Part shown: piece after piece, positions 1-13,100 of the stretch
How positions within the stretch are numbered: the first letter of the stretch is position 1
How the letters are laid out: each line of letters starts with the position of its first letter
From: Bagarius yarrelli
Lineage: Eukaryota > Chordata > Actinopteri > Siluriformes > Sisoridae
Length of the DNA stretch: 64,000 bases
Direction of reading: 5' to 3'
Assembly: GCA_005784505.1 (NCBI GenBank)
Contig: VCAZ01000075.1
Location: 1,972,001 to 2,036,000, forward strand
The notes under the pieces: generated by a model
Told to the model about the DNA's origin: nothing
What the model saw: only the letters and a program-made list of their open reading frames with translations
Database searches by the model: none
Made by a program: the position numbers and the translations under genes

Positions 1-363
1 TCATGCCCAGTGTTCCTGTCATTAGTTCTACAATTTACCCTGCCACTGAACAAAATAAATAAATTTGTTTTGGTTAATGTTTTAACTGTATAAATGAATT
101 ATTCGTCTTCTCACCCAAACTTTAACCCTCCCCAAAAATGCTCATGCTTTTATTGGGAAGGGGAAGCTGTTTGGAGGTGTTGGTGTTTTCAGTTGGGAAA
201 CAATGATCTAGCATATAGAAATCTTGTTCTAGTCACACTGGATTCGGAAATCAACAGGGAATATATTCTAATGACAAATGCCCAACAATGTTTACCAGAG
301 CCATTCAAAACTAGATCTACTCAATTAATTACATAAGCAAACTTTTTTTCTTTTTATCTACAG
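1..363 (+). other. TLCD5 intron (3' part)
   Basis: This is the intron upstream of the last TLCD5 exon, ending in a T-rich tract and CAG. An 80-codon open frame at 94-336 has no recognisable protein features and no splice sites that would join it to the TLC exon, so I read it as noncoding. Confidence 0.6.
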
Positions 364-887
364 GTTCAGAGAACACTCCACTCCAGATCGTAGCCCTGCT
401 CATCAGTTTGGGCTACTTTCTTTTTGACATGGCCTGGTGTGTGTACTTCTCTACAGAGGGTACTGTAATGCTGGCCCATCACACGCTTAGCATTTTGGGC
501 ATCGTGTTTGCACTGGAAAAGGGTGAATCAGGCATTGAAGCATGTGCGGTGCTCTTTGGCAGCGAAATCACCAATCCGCTCCTGCAGGCCCGCTGGTTCC
601 TCAAGCAGACGGGCCGCTACGACAGCCTGATTGGTGACCTCGTAGACCTCCTCTTTATCACACTCTTTGCTTGCGTGCGGATTGGCGTAGGGGGATGTAT
701 GCTCTACTGTGAGCTGGCAGCTCCAAAACCCCAACTGGTCATGAAGGTGGGAGGGGTGGCCATCTACGGCCTCTCCTGTTTCTTTATGGTGGACATTGCA
801 GGGTTTGCTTGTCGGAAAACCCGCTGTAAGTACAGACGATGGCAGGAACAGCGGAAGCGTAATAGTGCTAATGGACACACTAGGTAG
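364..887 (+). CDS. tlcd5 (tmem136): TLCD5/TMEM136 terminal coding exon (partial gene)
   Basis: This is the last coding exon of TLC domain-containing protein 5 (TMEM136), a multi-pass membrane protein of the TRAM-LAG1-CLN8 family. Its biochemical role is poorly defined, though the family is tied to membrane-lipid composition. The exon follows a T-rich tract and CAG at 361-363, contributes two bases to a split codon, then runs in frame to TAG at 885-887 (173 complete residues). Visible features are hydrophobic segments starting ALLISLGYFLFDMAW, the TLC-type His pair in MLAHHTLSIL, a conserved EITNPLLQARWFL stretch, two further membrane segments and a basic C-terminal tail (RKTRCKYRRWQEQRKR). 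The human protein is about 245 aa, so roughly 70 N-terminal residues lie on exons left of the window. I saw no convincing exon in 1-360. The symbol follows sequence resemblance and the ARHGEF12 neighbour, which is also its neighbour in human. An a/b paralogue suffix cannot be decided. Confidence 0.88.
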
Positions 888-1150
888 TGTAATGCCGTGT
901 TAACACCAATTTAAATATTTATGTGGGTAAATTACATGCAAAGTCAGTGAAAAGATGTGATTAGAGGTAAAGTTGCATTGTTGTGTCTGTGAGCACATGG
1001 AAATGTATATTTTAAGGATAAAAACTACACAATTGAGGTGGAAAGTCATTTGTGACTGACACATATTCACTTTGGGTTTGGTGTGAACGCAGCACAGTAA
1101 AGAGCTAGGTCACGTGGGCAACTTTAATAAAAGCTATTTATACACAATGC
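888..1150 (+). other. TLCD5 3' UTR
   Basis: AT-rich sequence follows the TAG stop. A canonical AATAAA lies at 1126-1131, so the likely cleavage site is near 1145-1155. A second AATAAA at 1266-1271 could serve a longer form. The boundary is inferred from the signal only. Confidence 0.55.
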
Positions 1151-2600
1151 AAAGTATTGTGATGTCATAAGTTCTTGCTTGCTTGCAAAAAACTGCGTAA
1201 TTTAATAAGTCAACTTTTGCGTGTTTTGACTCAATTTTCTTTAATTGTTAACCAAATTTGACAAAAATAAAAGCCGGATTTTAATGAGCAACTAGGGGTT
1301 CGCTAACTTACACGTCACTTCCGTTATGCGTCTCTTTCTCTCACACTCACTCACACTCTTTAGCACGCACTCACTCACTCACTCACACACGAAGTGTGTA
1401 TGGTCGTTATTTGTATACTACAATTATCTTTTGAAAAAATAAAAGTGTATTTTTAATGACGGAGCACAATCAGACTAAATATTATCGTAAAAACTTAATT
1501 TTAATTAAGTTTAATTCGTAAACTCGTTTTTAAATCTTAACAATAATATATATTGTCTACGTCAACCGGTAGGTGGCGGTAACGATCTGGAAATAAATAG
1601 AACATTAAAATAAATTATAGAAACTCTTAATGCAATTAAATTACATTAGAATTGGAATAAATAAAACACAGATAAATCTCTATTAAGTAATAATGTGTTT
1701 CAGATGAAAAAAAAAAGGTTAATATAGAGTTTATAATCCATATAATATTTAAGGGTAAGGGCAGATGGGGAACCCTTGTCATTTTTTGGTTCTGCTTCTT
1801 GTGGGGGTTCTTGGAAGTGCTGTGTGAATCTTTAATACAGAAAAACCAAAGTAAAATCCAGAACTATTAATAGCTGGTCAATAATTTAAAATAATTAAAA
1901 AAAATAGTCTAAAGTTTAAATAAAAATATCCCTAATAATATTATCTAATCTAGTGTCAGTGTTAGTCTTGTAGCATGTATATACTAGAAATATATAAGCA
2001 TAAATTAGTGTTTTCTAAATGTTCATTTGTACGTGTTTATTTTTTAAAAGTTTCTTTTTGTGCATGCAAATGAAGCTGTGATTAAAAAAAATAATGTCAA
2101 CAAGTTACATTCATTCATCTTCTATACCTGCTTAATCCCTAATTGGGGGTCAGGGGGATCTGCTGGAGTCTATCCCAGCCGTCTCTGAGGGGGTGAGGGG
2201 CAGGAGGGGGACACGCTGGACAGATCACCAGTCCATCACAGGGCCACACACACACACTCCTATGGGCAATTTAGAATCACCAATCGGTTTAACATACATA
2301 ACATGTGCGGGAAGTAAACCCACACAAGCAAACTCCACACAGAAAGGCCCCTGACCGAGAATCGAACCCGGGTCCTTCGTGCTGGGAGGCAACAGTGCTA
2401 ACCACTAAGCCACAACAGTGCTGCCCCCAAGGTCAATTATTATAAATAAAAACAACTTAATTCATAACTAATACTAAGTTTTAAAAAAAATCCACTGAGA
2501 ACACGAGTTAATGCATATGAAAGTAAAGCTTATGAATTGCTGAATGATCAGGGACTAACAGTAACACATGCGGAAGGATCTCCATCCCCCCCTTTCAAAA
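1151..2600. other. TLCD5-ARHGEF12 intergenic interval
   Basis: AT-rich spacer between the TLCD5 polyadenylation signal and the probable ARHGEF12 promoter. It holds a CACT/CA-rich simple repeat at about 1325-1390 and a tRNA-related repeat at 2105-2432. I see no coding exon. Confidence 0.55.
2105..2432 (-). repeat. tRNA-headed dispersed repeat (SINE-like)
   Basis: On the minus strand this begins with a tRNA-like head: a GTGGCTTAGTGGTTAGCAC A-box-like stretch and GGTTCGATTCTC, close to the Pol III B box. The body carries phrases common in fish repeats, such as 'aaactccacacagaaaggcccctg' read on plus and 'gggcaatttaga'. Identity is from memory of repeats widespread in fish genomes, and the family is not assigned. 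It is degraded. Confidence 0.6.
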
Positions 2601-3943
2601 AAAAAAAAAAAAAAAAAAAAGAGGGAGTGGTTCGTATCCAGAGCGCAGGAATCTGTCGAACTAGTTTTGCCGAAAGTCTGGGACTACGCGGATTTTTACA
2701 GATTTCTTTTTAATTTGACTTTTAACTGGATTTTGACTTTTGTGGAATTATATACAGGAGCTCATTCTTTGCGTTTCAAAACGGTAATAATTCCAAACTG
2801 TGGAAAAGGAAGAAGAAGAGAAAAAAAAACTACTGAATTTCGAAAAAAAAAAAAAACATGGAGACAAGGAGGGGAAGAAGCGGAGCGAAATGACTGTACC
2901 GAAATATAGAGCTTTGGAATACGGCGGAAAGATACAGGAATTGTTTTGTGTGTTATTCGGTGGAGCGTGTTTCAGTATTAAAGTACATATTTTTTAACGG
3001 GTTTTTCCCCCCACCGCCATTTTTTTATAAGTTAAATTTCTAAATTAACACGACTCCAAAAGTCGCTCTGTTTGACTTTAAAGTAGTGAAAAGTTGTGTG
3101 GGGGGTAATTTTTTTAGAAAATGTCGGAATTTCAAGCCACTTTAGACGGAATTATAATGAATCCTTGGGCACGGCGGATGTTTTGAAGCCGTAAATTAAC
3201 ATCCAGTTTTCCGGGGATTCGACACATTGTTTGTAAAAGAGAGAAAAAAGTGCCATGCTGTTCGGCTAAAGCAAGCAGAGGCCTAAAACTACTTTTATAT
3301 GGCTTTATTTCCCCTTAAATGAAAGATTTTCCATGGTAATGCTGATGACACCGTGTGGTTTCTTCTCCCACAGAAGTTGAACGTTCACGTTGCCTGGACG
3401 GCGACATTACGGGGGGAAAAACACGCCGTTAGATGCTTCAGAGTCACGGGTTTATTTCTTTAATATTCAAAGACTTTAAATTGAAAAAATAATTTATGGG
3501 ATAAAACAAACAAATTAATGTTTTTGTCAACCTCGGTGTCGACACTGATTCAGGGAGTCGTGTAAGGAATGCTAATGTATCCGCTTGGGTAACATTTACA
3601 ACCCGGTGCTAATTTCAACCAATTTAAAGCTTCTTTAAAAGTATTATTACTTTCTTTTCTTTTTTTTAATTTGCGGTTTAAGTGCAGATGACACGTTCCA
3701 CCAGTCTACCACAGAAACAATCACCTCATGTAAACTCGCATAGCTTAGCCTACATTTTCCGTTAGCTATTCGTGACAGGCTTTTTTTTTTTTTTTTTTTA
3801 GGGATATAAACCTCTATTTTGGATCACACACACCTATATACACACAACACACACATAAACACACGAGTGTTTTGCCTTGGGGGGGGGGTAAAATGCTAGT
3901 TGGATAAAAGCTGAAGGAGAAACAAGCAAGAAACGGAAGCCCA
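2600..3943 (+). promoter_or_regulatory. Probable ARHGEF12 promoter and 5' UTR region
   Basis: The interval directly upstream of the ARHGEF12 start codon is richer in CpG than its flanks, especially about 2620-3250, 3360-3430 and 3530-3610. It contains no conserved coding sequence. It also holds a 23-base A run at 2598-2620, a T run at 3781-3799 and a CA-rich stretch at 3820-3865. No TATA box stands out. A four-codon upstream ORF (3893-3907) would lie in the leader if transcription starts farther upstream. The start site cannot be placed from sequence alone. Confidence 0.4.
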
Positions 3944-4164
3944 ATGAGCGGCTCACAGTCCACGATAGCTGACAGGTAAATGATTCCTAATCTAATCCAA
4001 TCCAATCTGTTTATTTTCTAACTCACTAATGGCCCCTGTTTTGTGTGCAGATTGAATGTAAAGCTATTCATGTTAACTGCTGCTAAACTAATTCGCATTC
4101 AATCCTGGTGCAGCATTGTTGTTTAGTCAGCCATACATATGTGTACACTGCAACCAGATGATCA

Positions 4165-4197
<33 letters not shown>

Positions 4198-7116
4198 GTG
4201 GAGTAAATGTCTTTAATATCCTCATCTATATCAGTATTATAAACTCCCTAAACAGGTACCTTGTGTCTGTGATCACACAAAATGTTCATGAATGCTTATT
4301 TTGGCTGCTCGATGTGGATTTTGGAATTGAACAGTCTGAACGCATTTCTTGGCAAACCGGATTTTTTTTTGTTTGTTTGTTTGTTGGGTTTGTTTGTCGT
4401 TCCTTCACGTATCAGATCTTATGTTCATTCCATTCAGCAACAAATCAACGGACCATTTGTCAATTTTGACATTTTTTGAGTTTCCTATAACTCCCGATTA
4501 ATTCTTGTACTTTTATATAAAGTTTCAGAAATGGCAGACTTTACTACTATATAGTGCGTGAGTATCGAGTAGCATCTTCCAATCCTTAGTACAGGCGGAA
4601 CCTTGACTAACGAGTCCAGTTTTTCAAGATACGAGTCGTCTCTCAGACGATATTTTGCTTTGGGTTGCGAGCTAAAATTCGTGTTAGGAGCCAGATTCGG
4701 ACACCCGACCGCTAGTTGGCGTAGCGGAAGGCACAATGAACGGCGTAACACTCGCCCAGCATCCTGTGTCTCAATTGATAGCTAGTCAGACACGCGTTAG
4801 CAAGTGGAGTCGTCTGATCTCCAAGGTAAACGCTGTACATTATACTTACACGTTTTTTTTCCAGTACATCCTATTGTATTGTTTTTATACAATATTTGTT
4901 ATTTATAAGGTCATTTTTCTTATTTGAAAAGAATTGCAGTGTTTTTTTTTTGGAGACACGAAATGGATTAGTTTCATTTCAACGGCCAAAATAGATTTTG
5001 CATACGAGTAATTTGAGTTACGAATTAAACTCGTAAGTTAAGGCACCGCTGTATGTTTAAAACGGTGGATGAAAAGTTTCCGGATTTCCTAATTACGCGT
5101 ACGCTAAACAGTTTACCGTCCCATGAGCCTGCGGGAGGGACGGCTCTTGTTCAAAAAAGTTGAAAAGCGCCTTTCAAGAGCTTAAGGTAGCTTTAAATAC
5201 TAAAAGTAAAAAACTCGTTTATCATCCAAGTGAAAAATGATACACATCTAAATTCATGCTGCTGTGACGTTGTACACCATGTGTCAATATCAACATGGTG
5301 GATGTCCGTATTTCATTCATACATTTCACCAATCATGCTATATATATTTTTAACGGTTGTTAAGCTATCTAAGTAGGGTTTGATTTTTATTGTAGCGTTA
5401 GTCATGGTTTTATCATATGTTTAACCTCTTATTAAGGATCTGGAGAGCGTACGTAGCTAGTGCAGTTAGGTGGTTTAGTTATTGAAGCTTGTACGAAGTC
5501 TAATACCAAACGTGCCAGTCACACCAACTATATATAGCTGTAGCTACTTCCAAATTGCACACTCACGCACAACACAACCTGTCATCTTTTAGACAAAAGC
5601 AACAGAAACAAAAAGAAATGAAATACTAATTTTTTTACTAATCATGAAATAATAACCATTATTAACTAGCGATTGTTGCCATTTCTGTTGCCACTATATG
5701 TACGTTAAATGTACGTTTTTTTGTTTTTTTTTACTTTGATGAAAACCTGCAATAAATAAAATCTGTAAATTTTTTTCTATATGTTCCATGATTGTATTTA
5801 TAACTATTACTGAAGGGTTGAAGTTAAACTTAGTCACGCACACGTTTTTAAACGTTTGCCTGAATAAAAACACTTCAGGTTATGGCGTTATTGGCTGATA
5901 CCCATGTCAGGGTTTCACAAGGTAAATTCTTTGTGTCAGGATGCCTGCCAAGCTGTCACTGATTATTTTTCTATAACGACACACCCTGAAGGGTTTTATT
6001 CTTCATGTATTCCACAGCTGATTTTCTACAGTCTTAAATTCATGCTAGGTGAGGCCTCGAAAATAGCAAGACGTCATGAGTAAGACCTATGATTGTGTGG
6101 TTCTGCCTAAGGCCTACGTGTTTAAAAGGTGTTTCTAAGGTTAAGGACAGGTTTAGCGCTGTAATGCACCGGTCTGATGCGGATCTGCCCTGGACCAATG
6201 TCAGCCTAAGACGCAGGATTTCTATCAGGTTTAATTTTCTCTTCCGATTCTTTGCTTATAGTTGGAACATTTTGTAAGCGTCCCTGATGTACCAGGTTGC
6301 TTAATAGACTTAGTTTCTGTCTTAATGTGATTCTAAAAAGACAGAAGGTAATGATTTTGCTATAATAAGTTGCCGCATATTCGTTGGCTAGGAAATCAGG
6401 CATGACTTTTGTTTGTTTCTGCCACCTCGCTGCCGCACAAATAAATAGTAAAAAGTTATGGATTTGTATGTGGATAAAGTTCAGATGGTTGAAATCCAAC
6501 AGAATTAGTTTTGGAGGGTGTGAGACCTTTTTTAGGAAATGGTACGATACCTTATTTGTTTCTGTTTATGTGCTGTAAAATAGGTGTCCAAAATACCAAT
6601 AGACAAAATAAATAATAAAACTGGGCGTCCACACAGCACCACCTTTAAACGGCCAATTGCGTTTTTTTAAAAACAAGTTTAGCGCGTCCCCGGTTTAACC
6701 CTGTCATTATTACAGCATACCCTACAGGTCGACGGAGTGGGTGTGAAACAGCTGAGCACTTTTCTCCACAGAGTCATGGTGCACTCCGGTGAGTCACCTG
6801 TCGAAACGAAGGAAAAGAACAGGTGTCACGCAGTGTCCTGGCTCAGCGCATTGTGAGCCTGCGACTTCACAAGCTACTATTACATGTCTTTTGCTCCGGT
6901 AATGAGGGAGTACATAATAGGTTACAAAGGAACAGCAACAGGAGCTTAGTGTGTCATTACGTTTGGTATGAAGTGTTCTTAGGCCTGACGTCTAAAGTAG
7001 GAATGTAAAGCGTGTAAAAGTGCATGTAAATTCTAAAACGTTGGCAGCAAAGGTAACATTTACATTCCTGGAATTTGGTAGACGCCCTTATCCAGGGCAA
7101 CATTTTATTTATCTGA

Positions 7117-7152
<36 letters not shown>

Positions 7153-10100
7153 AACCGAGCAAGTCAGTGGGGCCAGCAATAGCTCAGTTGTGCTGGGACT
7201 TGAACCCATAATCTTCCATTTAGCAGTTCAACACCTCTTAATCTCAAAGCCACACACTCCTTGTCATCCCTGGACGCTTGAAAGATGCCTTCTAATGTTA
7301 TTCGTGCTACACAGTGACTACACCGCATGACGTAATTATGCGGTCGTGGCTTTTATTCCTGCCCTGTAGACTTGCCTTTTAATGCACACAGAAGTGTGCT
7401 GCGTAAGCCCGTCAGCGCTATAGCCTTATCCTCTTATAGACTCTATAATCTGCTTAGCGATAAAGGTTGTGTCATAACCACGTGCAGGTGAGTTCGACCT
7501 CTTCTGTTGCTGCGCATGTTCATGCCTGTGGAATCCATGTTTGCAGATTAAGATGTCCTAAGTTGAGATCTCCTGTATTGTAGCACTGGCTATGATGATT
7601 ATAATGGTGGTCAGTGTAATTCCATGCATACTTTACATGGATCCAGTGCCTCAGGACTTAACACCTCTTTCTTAATACCACACACAGTGGTGTGCCTGTC
7701 ATCCAGCTGAGCTAAACGGAAGGCATCAGTCGGTGCTGCCGAAAGCACATGCTTCACTTCCAATCCCAGAGCGCCAAATCCCCATACATCTTGTGATGCG
7801 ATCCTTTGCGACAGCTTGGCTGACAGTGAGAGCGCGTTCTATTACCATGTTTTCCTCTTAGCTGACTAGCTGTTATCACTCGCAGGCTTGTGTCAGCAGC
7901 ATTGCACAAGCAAACACCCAGCAGGATGATCACTTGCAGTTTGAAAATAAAACACATTAGTATTCTCCTATATGTGAGCAGACCTTAGGCTTAGTGTGGA
8001 CTTTCTTCGCTCAAAGTCACTCGCCCGTGTTGTTATTTTTTTTTTTTTTTACGTATATGTTTTGTCTCAATTAGATGAGTAGGTGAACCATGCATCTTTT
8101 TGGTTCCCCTTCACAATTATGTGCTACTTTGTGTTGGTTCATCACATAAAATCTCAATAAAATACATTTAAGTTTGTGGTTGTAAGGTAACAAAATGCAA
8201 AAAACATTGAAGGGGTGTAAATACTTTTTCAAAACACTGTACCTGCATGATAGGCATTATGTTAAGCAAGTGATAGTGATGCAAGTAAGTGAAATAAAAA
8301 AAAATCTGAGTTTAAATGGAAAAGTGTAATGTTTTGCCTTAGAAATGCCCTAAAAATGGAGGATTGTGGATGGTGACTAATGGAGATGTAAATGCCAATA
8401 GCTGTGTTACCTAGAAACTGTGTATTTACATGGAGCACTGTTTTCCGATTACAACCTGTTTAAGGCCAATACAAATGAAAATGCTCTACGTAAACACCCT
8501 AATTATAACAAAAATCAGGTTAGGACTTTTTTTCCGATTACTTTGAGTCTACATCCTGCCACGCATGACTGGTCAATTTCCCTGAAAAATCCAGCGTGTC
8601 ATGTGAACGTTTTGTTTATACTCCAGGTTCCTAAATTCCAGTAGTACAACATTTTCTCCCAATAGTCCTCATTACAGACCTTCAAACACAGGCTTCTGCT
8701 TTTCAGAAGAGAGAGGGGGGGGGGAGTGATGCTTTGTAGCGAAGCACCAGTACTAAAAAAGTTCAGCTTCTTGCACCCGCCTTCGTCTAAATGGACAGAA
8801 ACAAAATTTGACTGGTTGTCCCTTTTCTGTCAATCAAACAGTCACTAGCCAATCACAGGAATCCTTAGGTTCATGTTTGTGAAAGTTAGGGTTAGACAGC
8901 TGGTGTCTTTCTACATATTTGTTAGCATCTGGCTTCTTTTTAGCCTCCTCTTTTGCCCAGTTTTTCTTTGACGTTCACTTTTATTTATTTCTCAAATAAA
9001 CGTGAACGTGCCTTGACCTTGCTGTCTGCCTGCACTGCTGCATAAATGCTGCTGTTTGCATGATACAGCCACACCGCTCGCTAACACCTGAGTAATGCCT
9101 GAGTAAAACCATGGTAGTAAATCTGCCGCTCTTTATTTCGGTTCATCTTATGTCGTCATTGTGCAGGTTCTTTTGCTAAATGTCAACGTTTGGTGTTCAA
9201 AGATTGGAATGTTGACATCCAGTAAAAAAAAAAATTTATTTGAGGCAGAAAAATACCATTAAGGTGTCCTTTGCAAGAGCCCACAGGGCTTAGGCAAATC
9301 CTATTTTTTTCTTTTTCCAATATTGAAAGACGTGATGGTTGTCAGTAGCAGATTTATGTGTTTTTCCTTCTGGGGCTCTTCTGTTGTTGATTGGATTTTT
9401 AAAGCTCCCAAAAAGCTCTCAGGCCTGTAAAAACTAGTGCTGTGGAGTAATCTCCAGCATGCAGGCCACTCATGTCAGCCAAACACAAACCAAATGGCTG
9501 TTATTTATCTGTGTTTTCCAGCACATGTTCACAGATTTTTAACAGACTACTGTTTTGATACTGTGAAGGATGATGGAGGAAATCCAATCTGCCTGACAAG
9601 CCGTTTAGATCTGCAAGAGTGTCTCCCCCTATCCCACCCCAGCCCGATATTTACTCTTCTCTTGTGTAATCCTGAGACGGAAGCGTTCCAGCAATTTGCC
9701 TTGGATTTGATTGTGTTTAAAAAAAAACAGTAGACAAATCGAGAAACATGTTATTAAGCCATAACATAAAAAACTAAGATTGACGGCAGCGTCACTCCAA
9801 CAATACTAACAACTTCTCGAATGCGCTGGTGCTAGGAAAGCGTGCAGGAGTCACAAGTGTTTTGCATGTGAAACTTTGGTAGGCTTGTGGTTCGTGTGTC
9901 CTGCACTACTACCCTACCCTGTCAGTCGGTTTAGCTTGTTGTTGTAAAACGTAAAATTATAATTATATCGGCTTTAGGGCTGTGACGGTTGCTATGAGCA
10001 CTGCGCCACCATGGTTGATTGCATGTGACATCACAGACTATAACTATAAGCAAAAAATAAAGTTTTTTATACAAAGATAATAGTGACTGTTGCATTGGAA

Positions 10101-13100
10101 TCTCGCATTAAGAGCAGGTTCTGTTTAGCTGTTAATACTTTTTTTTTTTCGTTAAGGAGCAGCAGGATCAGATCGACCTCATGGCATTTTGCAGGATTTT
10201 TCGATTCTTTCAGCGTGCCAGTGTGTAAATAATTGTTACGAAAATTATTGAATCATGACAGATTAGGAAAGTATACGCGTCTTTTCGGAAATATCTACAT
10301 GGATTCATAAATGAATGTTTACTAAGCTGTATGTAAACACATTTGTGTTTTGTTTCTCAGTGTGTCTGTGTCTACGTACAGCATTAAGAGAAGGATCTAA
10401 GAAAATAAGACCGAACACTCACAGAGCTGTCCTGTATCTTCCTTTCTTGCTGTAACCCCCTTCCCCGCAGCCTTTTGGGATGTGGTGAGCTCACTGATAA
10501 ACAATGACTGTTAGCCTGTCACGTCAGAGCAACAGGCCATAGTTTTAATAATCAGTATTAACATCAATAGCAGCAAAAAGTCTGTTTAAATGTGTCCGAG
10601 GTTTTTTAACAATTTAGAATGCAGTTATTGGGTTACACGACTAACAATGACTCTGAGCAGTAGGGGAGAGGACATGACAACAGTCATGGAACCTCTCACC
10701 GTGATAACTTGTTATTGTACATTCAAGCCTGAAACAAGCTCACCTGGCAGGTCTGACGTGGTCACACGTCGCTATTTGGAATTTTTTTTCTTTGTATATT
10801 TGCTAAGGACAAGGAAAAAAGGTGCCAAGTCTATGTGGCGAACCCAGCCCAGTTCCATGTTAACAGTTGGTTACACCCTGCCAAAGACACTATTTAAACA
10901 GGAAAGCATGAGTGCTGTAGACAGATGTTTGAACAAAGTGGCAATAAATAAATAATAAAGCAATATTGCAACCACTGATGGTTCATTTGGCAAGTAATAA
11001 TTTTAGTTAACTACATTTGTTTTATTAGTTACATTTAAAGATGCTTAGTTTTGCTGCAGAATTTTTCAGAATTTATCATGCAGCTTACACGCGTTACACA
11101 AGAAAATTAATTGCGAGTTTTAGAAAATTTGCATTTAAATTGTTTACTTGTGATACTAAATTGACTGGCGTCAAATTGTATAACTAGCAACCACTTTTAC
11201 ATCAAATAACAATTACGGTTTTGGGTTTGTTGTTGGTTTTTTTTTTTGAAAAATTAATCGATTAAGACAAAAGTCGGGCCGAACTTAGTGTGGTAGCTGC
11301 TATGGCCAAGCTGCATTATTGGACAATTTTGTGGTATTCTGCAGTCATTATTTTGCCATGTCCTTTTCGGTGTTGTAAACATGCTTAATATAATTTGTAT
11401 GAAAAAGCAGATGGTTGACAAATGTTTATAAATGTTGTTTATATCAGACAAATCTTAAATTAGTTACAGTATCTTATGATCCCTATGTTTTAATAATGTG
11501 TAATAGACACATGTAGTATCTGGGCCAGGGTGGGGTTGATGGTGGTTCTATTCTACAATGGAGACATTTGGAATCTATGTTCTCAATGAAAACTATTTTA
11601 TGAACTGTAATTGCTTGAACAAGTTTTAAAAAAGCTGGTCTAGAGGCCTGTTTTTCCACTGATGGGCCAGTTAAAGAAAAAAAGCGAGAATCAGAAAATT
11701 TTCATTAGCAAGCTAACAGTTTTACGCTGTTGCCATGTTTTTTTCCCAAAGGAAATGATTCCGGGTTTTTACACTAGCATGGTTATGCACTCAAACAATC
11801 CCATTTTTTAGCTGCACAATCATAAACATTTTATAATTGTGTTAAATTATTTTGCTAACTATAAACTGATTTAAGTAAAATGCAGCTTATTTTCTGTTGA
11901 CAGCGCTCAGCTGGTGGTCACCTTAGTCAGTGTTTACTTTCTGTTTCAGCAGTTGACATTGAGTAGAGTTTTGTGTGCGCAAGAGTGAGAAAGGGAGAGG
12001 GAAAACAAAGGCCATGCCAAGAAGATTAGGATAACACCACAGTATTTGATTATCCAAAGGACTGACGTCTCTGTTTTTGGGCTCAGAGGTTGTAAATGAT
12101 CTAAATATGAGAATTTGCATTTGACTGCTGCATGCTGTCCAAAATGGCTGCTAAGGATGATACACAGCTAACTTGTTTTAACCGACTACCAAAGACCAAT
12201 CGAGATATTTAATCTGAACAATAGTCTCTAAACAGAGGAAAATGTTTTTATGTTCTTTCATACCTTGGACCGCCTAATAAAATCTGCAGTGTGCTGTGCT
12301 TTTAGACAAGCCTCGGCGTGTCGGGCAAACAGAAGCCTGTCCTAATCGTGGACCACACCTCAGTGAGCAGGGTGATGGAAATAAACCAAGTTATGAATAC
12401 CTGCGAAACCTGCGATACTTGCTAATAGAACCAGGCTTAAAAAAAAGACTTTGTAATAGTAGTATTTGTCAAACAATGGAGAAAGGCTGCTTTCTTTCTC
12501 CAATATAAATGAGTGGAAAAATGGAAGGGACGGTATGTGTTTAAGTTTTGGAGCGATAGATGTTTTAGCAAGATCAAGAACCAAGACGTGCCAAGGAAAG
12601 CGAAAGACTTTCCGTGGTGAAGTCAGAGATAAGCAGGAAGTCGGCAGCAGTAATTAAGCAGAGATCAGGCAGTTTTATTACAGAAATATACTGTTTTTGT
12701 CTCTATTTTTACTAAAAGCTTTTATAAATCAGAACACTGTTTAAAATAACAGCTAAAACAATGAAATATGAGTCGATTCTGAATGTTGGTGTCTTAATAA
12801 TAGGAAGTTAGAAGGATGCTGTGTTAAAGTACCTGCCTGACATCCAAATTCCCCATAGCAAGCATGCAAATATCACAGCAAGCTACGATTTTACTAGTTG
12901 TAAGCAGATTTCTATGAGACCCTTTTGCTAATTCTAAAAGATGGAGAAATCTTAACGGGACACAATGACTGAATTGGGTAATTGAAAACAGGCGAGATAA
13001 AACTGGGCAGTTCCTTACTGTGACCTTCTACATAATTCTGTGAACTGAGAACCTGCACAGAATCTAACTGAATATAACTCTGCAGTAAATAACATCAGAA

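Noticed and set aside
2568..2997. Open frames in the region upstream of ARHGEF12
   Set aside because: They are low-complexity, Lys-rich translations of A runs without conserved sequence. The real start was found at 3944.
6776..6795. ATGGTGCACTCCG with GTGAGT as an ARHGEF12 first coding exon
   Set aside because: The phase is wrong for exon 2 and it does not encode the conserved MSG.QSTI start, which is present at 3944.
7060..7262. tRNA genes at the SINE heads (also 2.4, 28.9, 34.9 and 46.7 kb)
   Set aside because: Only A/B-box-like remnants are present, no cloverleaf could be drawn, and they continue into SINE bodies. They are repeats, not tRNA genes.
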